Shown here piece by piece: positions 38,003 to 39,344 of a stretch of 39,344 bases of DNA (the stretch's first letter is position 1; each line of letters starts with the position of its first letter). This DNA comes from Crenarchaeota archaeon 13_1_40CM_3_52_17 (lineage in GTDB: Archaea > Thermoproteota > Bathyarchaeia > 40CM-2-53-6). The stretch lies in contig MNGN01000028.1 of NCBI GenBank assembly GCA_001918745.1, forward strand, positions 1 through 39,344. The letters are read 5' to 3'. The notes below the pieces were generated by a model, which had not been told where the DNA came from, searched no databases, and worked only from the letters and a program-made list of their open reading frames with translations. Made by a program: the position numbers and the translations under genes.

Positions 38003-39344
38003 CTAAGCTTCCATAAAGTCGGACGCTTTCGGCGGCTCAAGTGAGAGTCCCTTTCGTTTCCGGATTCCTTCGACGACTGTTTGTAGCAGAGAGGTGGGAA
38101 CAGGTGACCAACGAGCAAATTCCAATCCCCAGAATGCTCGCCCTTGTGTTTGGCTCCTCATGACTTCGGACAGGTCGAAGCTTTCGGCAGTGGGCATCTC
38201 TCCAACCACCGAGACCAAGTGTCCCTTTTGATCAACCGAGACAATCTTTCCACGCTTCTGAGTGATCACACTTGTCACAGCACCCAAGAGTTCATTCGGA
38301 ACACGAGTAGTAATCTTCTGAACTGGCTCCAGCAACGTAGGTGCAGCTTCTAGAAAGGCTACGAACATAGCTCTACGAGTCATGGGCATTATTTGTGCTG
38401 GACCACGGTGAACAGGGTCCTCGTGAAGACTGACGTCGGTGATTTTTACTTTCAAACCTCGGATTTGCTCGTATGCAATGGGACCCTCCTTGATTCCCCA
38501 CCGGTATCCAGCGAGGACCATGTCCTTGACCTCTTGCACGTACTGAGCTCCCTTAGTAACGTCGAGAATCATATTGAAGGGCTCGTCTATGCTCCAAACT
38601 CCCTTCGCCTCTTCTGGCGCCCACCCTACTGCTCGGAGGGTCTTGGCCATCTCGGCTTTGTCCCCGTACTCGCTGATCTTGCCCTGTTTTATCAGGTCCA
38701 AGACCGCATCTTCGAGCGGTTCGACTTCGATGTAGATCTTGTTGTGCTTGTTAGGCGACTTACCTTCAACAGGGCCGGCAGTTTTTCGCACAGCCTCACG
38801 GTAAATCACGATGGGTTTGGAGGTAACAATCTCCATCCCTGTCTTAGTGATTAGAGTGTTAGCAATCTCAAGGTGCAACGTACCCATGCCCGAGATCAGA
38901 TACTCGCCAGTTTCCTCGTTAATACTGGTCACAAGGTTCGGATCTTCAAGCGAGAGCTTTCTTAGAATCTCCACCAGCTTGGGAAGATCCCTGTTGAACT
39001 TCGGCTCTACCGCTATAGTCACAACTGGCTCGGTAACGTAGTGGACAGCTTCGAAGGGGATGAACTGTTTCACAGAGGCGAGAGTTTCTCCGGCCTTCAC
39101 GTTCTCTAGCCCAAGAAGAGCAGGAATGTTACCTGCGCTAAGATGTCCAACAATCTCCCGTTGTGGCCCCATATAGATAGCCACCTGCTGAACCCTCCCC
39201 TGGGTGCGGGAGTTGATCAAATAGACCGCTTCGCCGTCCTTAACGGTACCTGAGAACAGGCGGCCCGTTGCGACAACACCCGCTTGCGGGTCCACAACGA
39301 TATTGGTGACGGACATGAGGACAGGGCCCTTGTCGTCGCATTTG
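38003..39344 (-). CDS. fusA: elongation factor 2, C-terminal part (continues beyond the right edge)
   Basis: Translocation GTPase of archaeal translation. The window holds domains II to V; the GTPase domain lies outside. Reading starts before the first internal Met, with 'KCDDKGPVL' preceding 'MSVTNIVVDPQAGVVATGRLFSG' (split here only for length; the run is continuous). Other marks: 'LISGMGTLHLEIANTLI' (domain III), 'YREAVRKTAGPVEGKSPNKHN' (domain IV) and 'LHEDPVHRGPAQIMPMTRRAMF', where the His of the 'VHRG' turn is the residue converted to diphthamide. The dph6 gene in this window supplies the last step of that change. The C-terminus 'IRKRKGLSLEPPKASDFMEA' is typical. Confidence 0.96.
   Translation of the reverse strand, partial: KCDDKGPVLMSVTNIVVDPQAGVVATGRLFSGTVKDGEAVYLINSRTQGRVQQVAIYMGPQREIVGHLSAGNIPALLGLENVKAGETLASVKQFIPFEAVHYVTEPVVTIAVEPKFNRDLPKLVEILRKLSLEDPNLVTSINEETGEYLISGMGTLHLEIANTLITKTGMEIVTSKPIVIYREAVRKTAGPVEGKSPNKHNKIYIEVEPLEDAVLDLIKQGKISEYGDKAEMAKTLRAVGWAPEEAKGVWSIDEPFNMILDVTKGAQYVQEVKDMVLAGYRWGIKEGPIAYEQIRGLKVKITDVSLHEDPVHRGPAQIMPMTRRAMFVAFLEAAPTLLEPVQKITTRVPNELLGAVTSVITQKRGKIVSVDQKGHLVSVVGEMPTAESFDLSEVMRSQTQGRAFWGLEFARWSPVPTSLLQTVVEGIRKRKGLSLEPPKASDFMEA

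Noticed and set aside
1-39344. CRISPR arrays, insertion sequences, integrase or attachment sites
   Set aside because: No regular direct repeats of spacer-repeat type, no transposase or integrase, and no duplicated tRNA end downstream of the tRNA-Gly gene were seen.

Overview
The window is archaeal chromosomal DNA, most likely from the Thermoproteota (TACK) side. It carries a proteasome alpha subunit, SBDS, the exosome core (Rrp4, Rrp41, Rrp42), ribosomal protein eL43, KEOPS Pcc1, prefoldin beta, FEN1, an ATP-dependent DNA ligase, a short XPF-type nuclease, archaeal peptidyl-tRNA hydrolase 2, a diphthamide ligase and EF-2. A NitrOD5-like protein and a tRNA-Gly with two introns fit Nitrososphaeria, Bathyarchaeia or a related lineage; I do not place it more precisely. 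TTG starts are very common (at least a dozen genes), and three genes appear to have only CTG as a usable start.

Layout. 1-1377: NitrOD5-like protein, Pth2 (opposite strand) and a COG1325-type RNA-binding protein. 1591-7479: one tightly packed operon of proteasome, ribosome-maturation, exosome, eL43, KEOPS, prefoldin and DHH phosphoesterase genes, most joined by overlaps of 1-17 nt. 7540-10002: an ECF transporter module (two ATPases and the T subunit, no visible S subunit). 10003-10467: a gene-free stretch with a possible folded RNA, a perfect C6G6 palindrome and a degenerate A-rich repeat. 10468-11362: an HxlR regulator divergent from a SnoaL-like protein, with a palindrome over the shared promoter. 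11490-17525: a family-5 solute-binding protein with rearranged domain order, followed by complete peptide-type ABC permeases and ATPases. 17671-23286: site-2 protease, acetyl-CoA synthetase, UppP and several small proteins, including a half-length SWIB-like protein. 23452-26770: FEN1, DNA ligase and a Dph6-family protein in one overlapping operon. 26747-28749: XPF nuclease and an MTA/SAH-deaminase-type amidohydrolase on the minus strand. 28921-31332: riboflavin genes (ribA and a RibD-type reductase) interrupted by an inverted VOC gene and followed by a PTPS-like protein that has lost its zinc ligands. 31347-34123: GNAT, DUF885 peptidase and a hypothetical protein on the minus strand. 34244-37453: a two-domain SagB-type nitroreductase, a zinc-ribbon protein, a membrane protein and a TMEM175-like protein. 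37534-37659: tRNA-Gly(CCC). The right edge holds the C-terminal two thirds of EF-2.

Taken together the window is mostly information processing (RNA decay, protein turnover, DNA repair, translation) next to genes for peptide uptake, vitamin uptake and acetate activation, which suggests an organism that uses organic substrates. Nothing here looks like a provirus, CRISPR locus or insertion sequence. The strongest unusual signals are the domain-permuted solute-binding protein, the two-intron tRNA with both splice motifs readable, the CTG starts and the zinc-less PTPS homologue.
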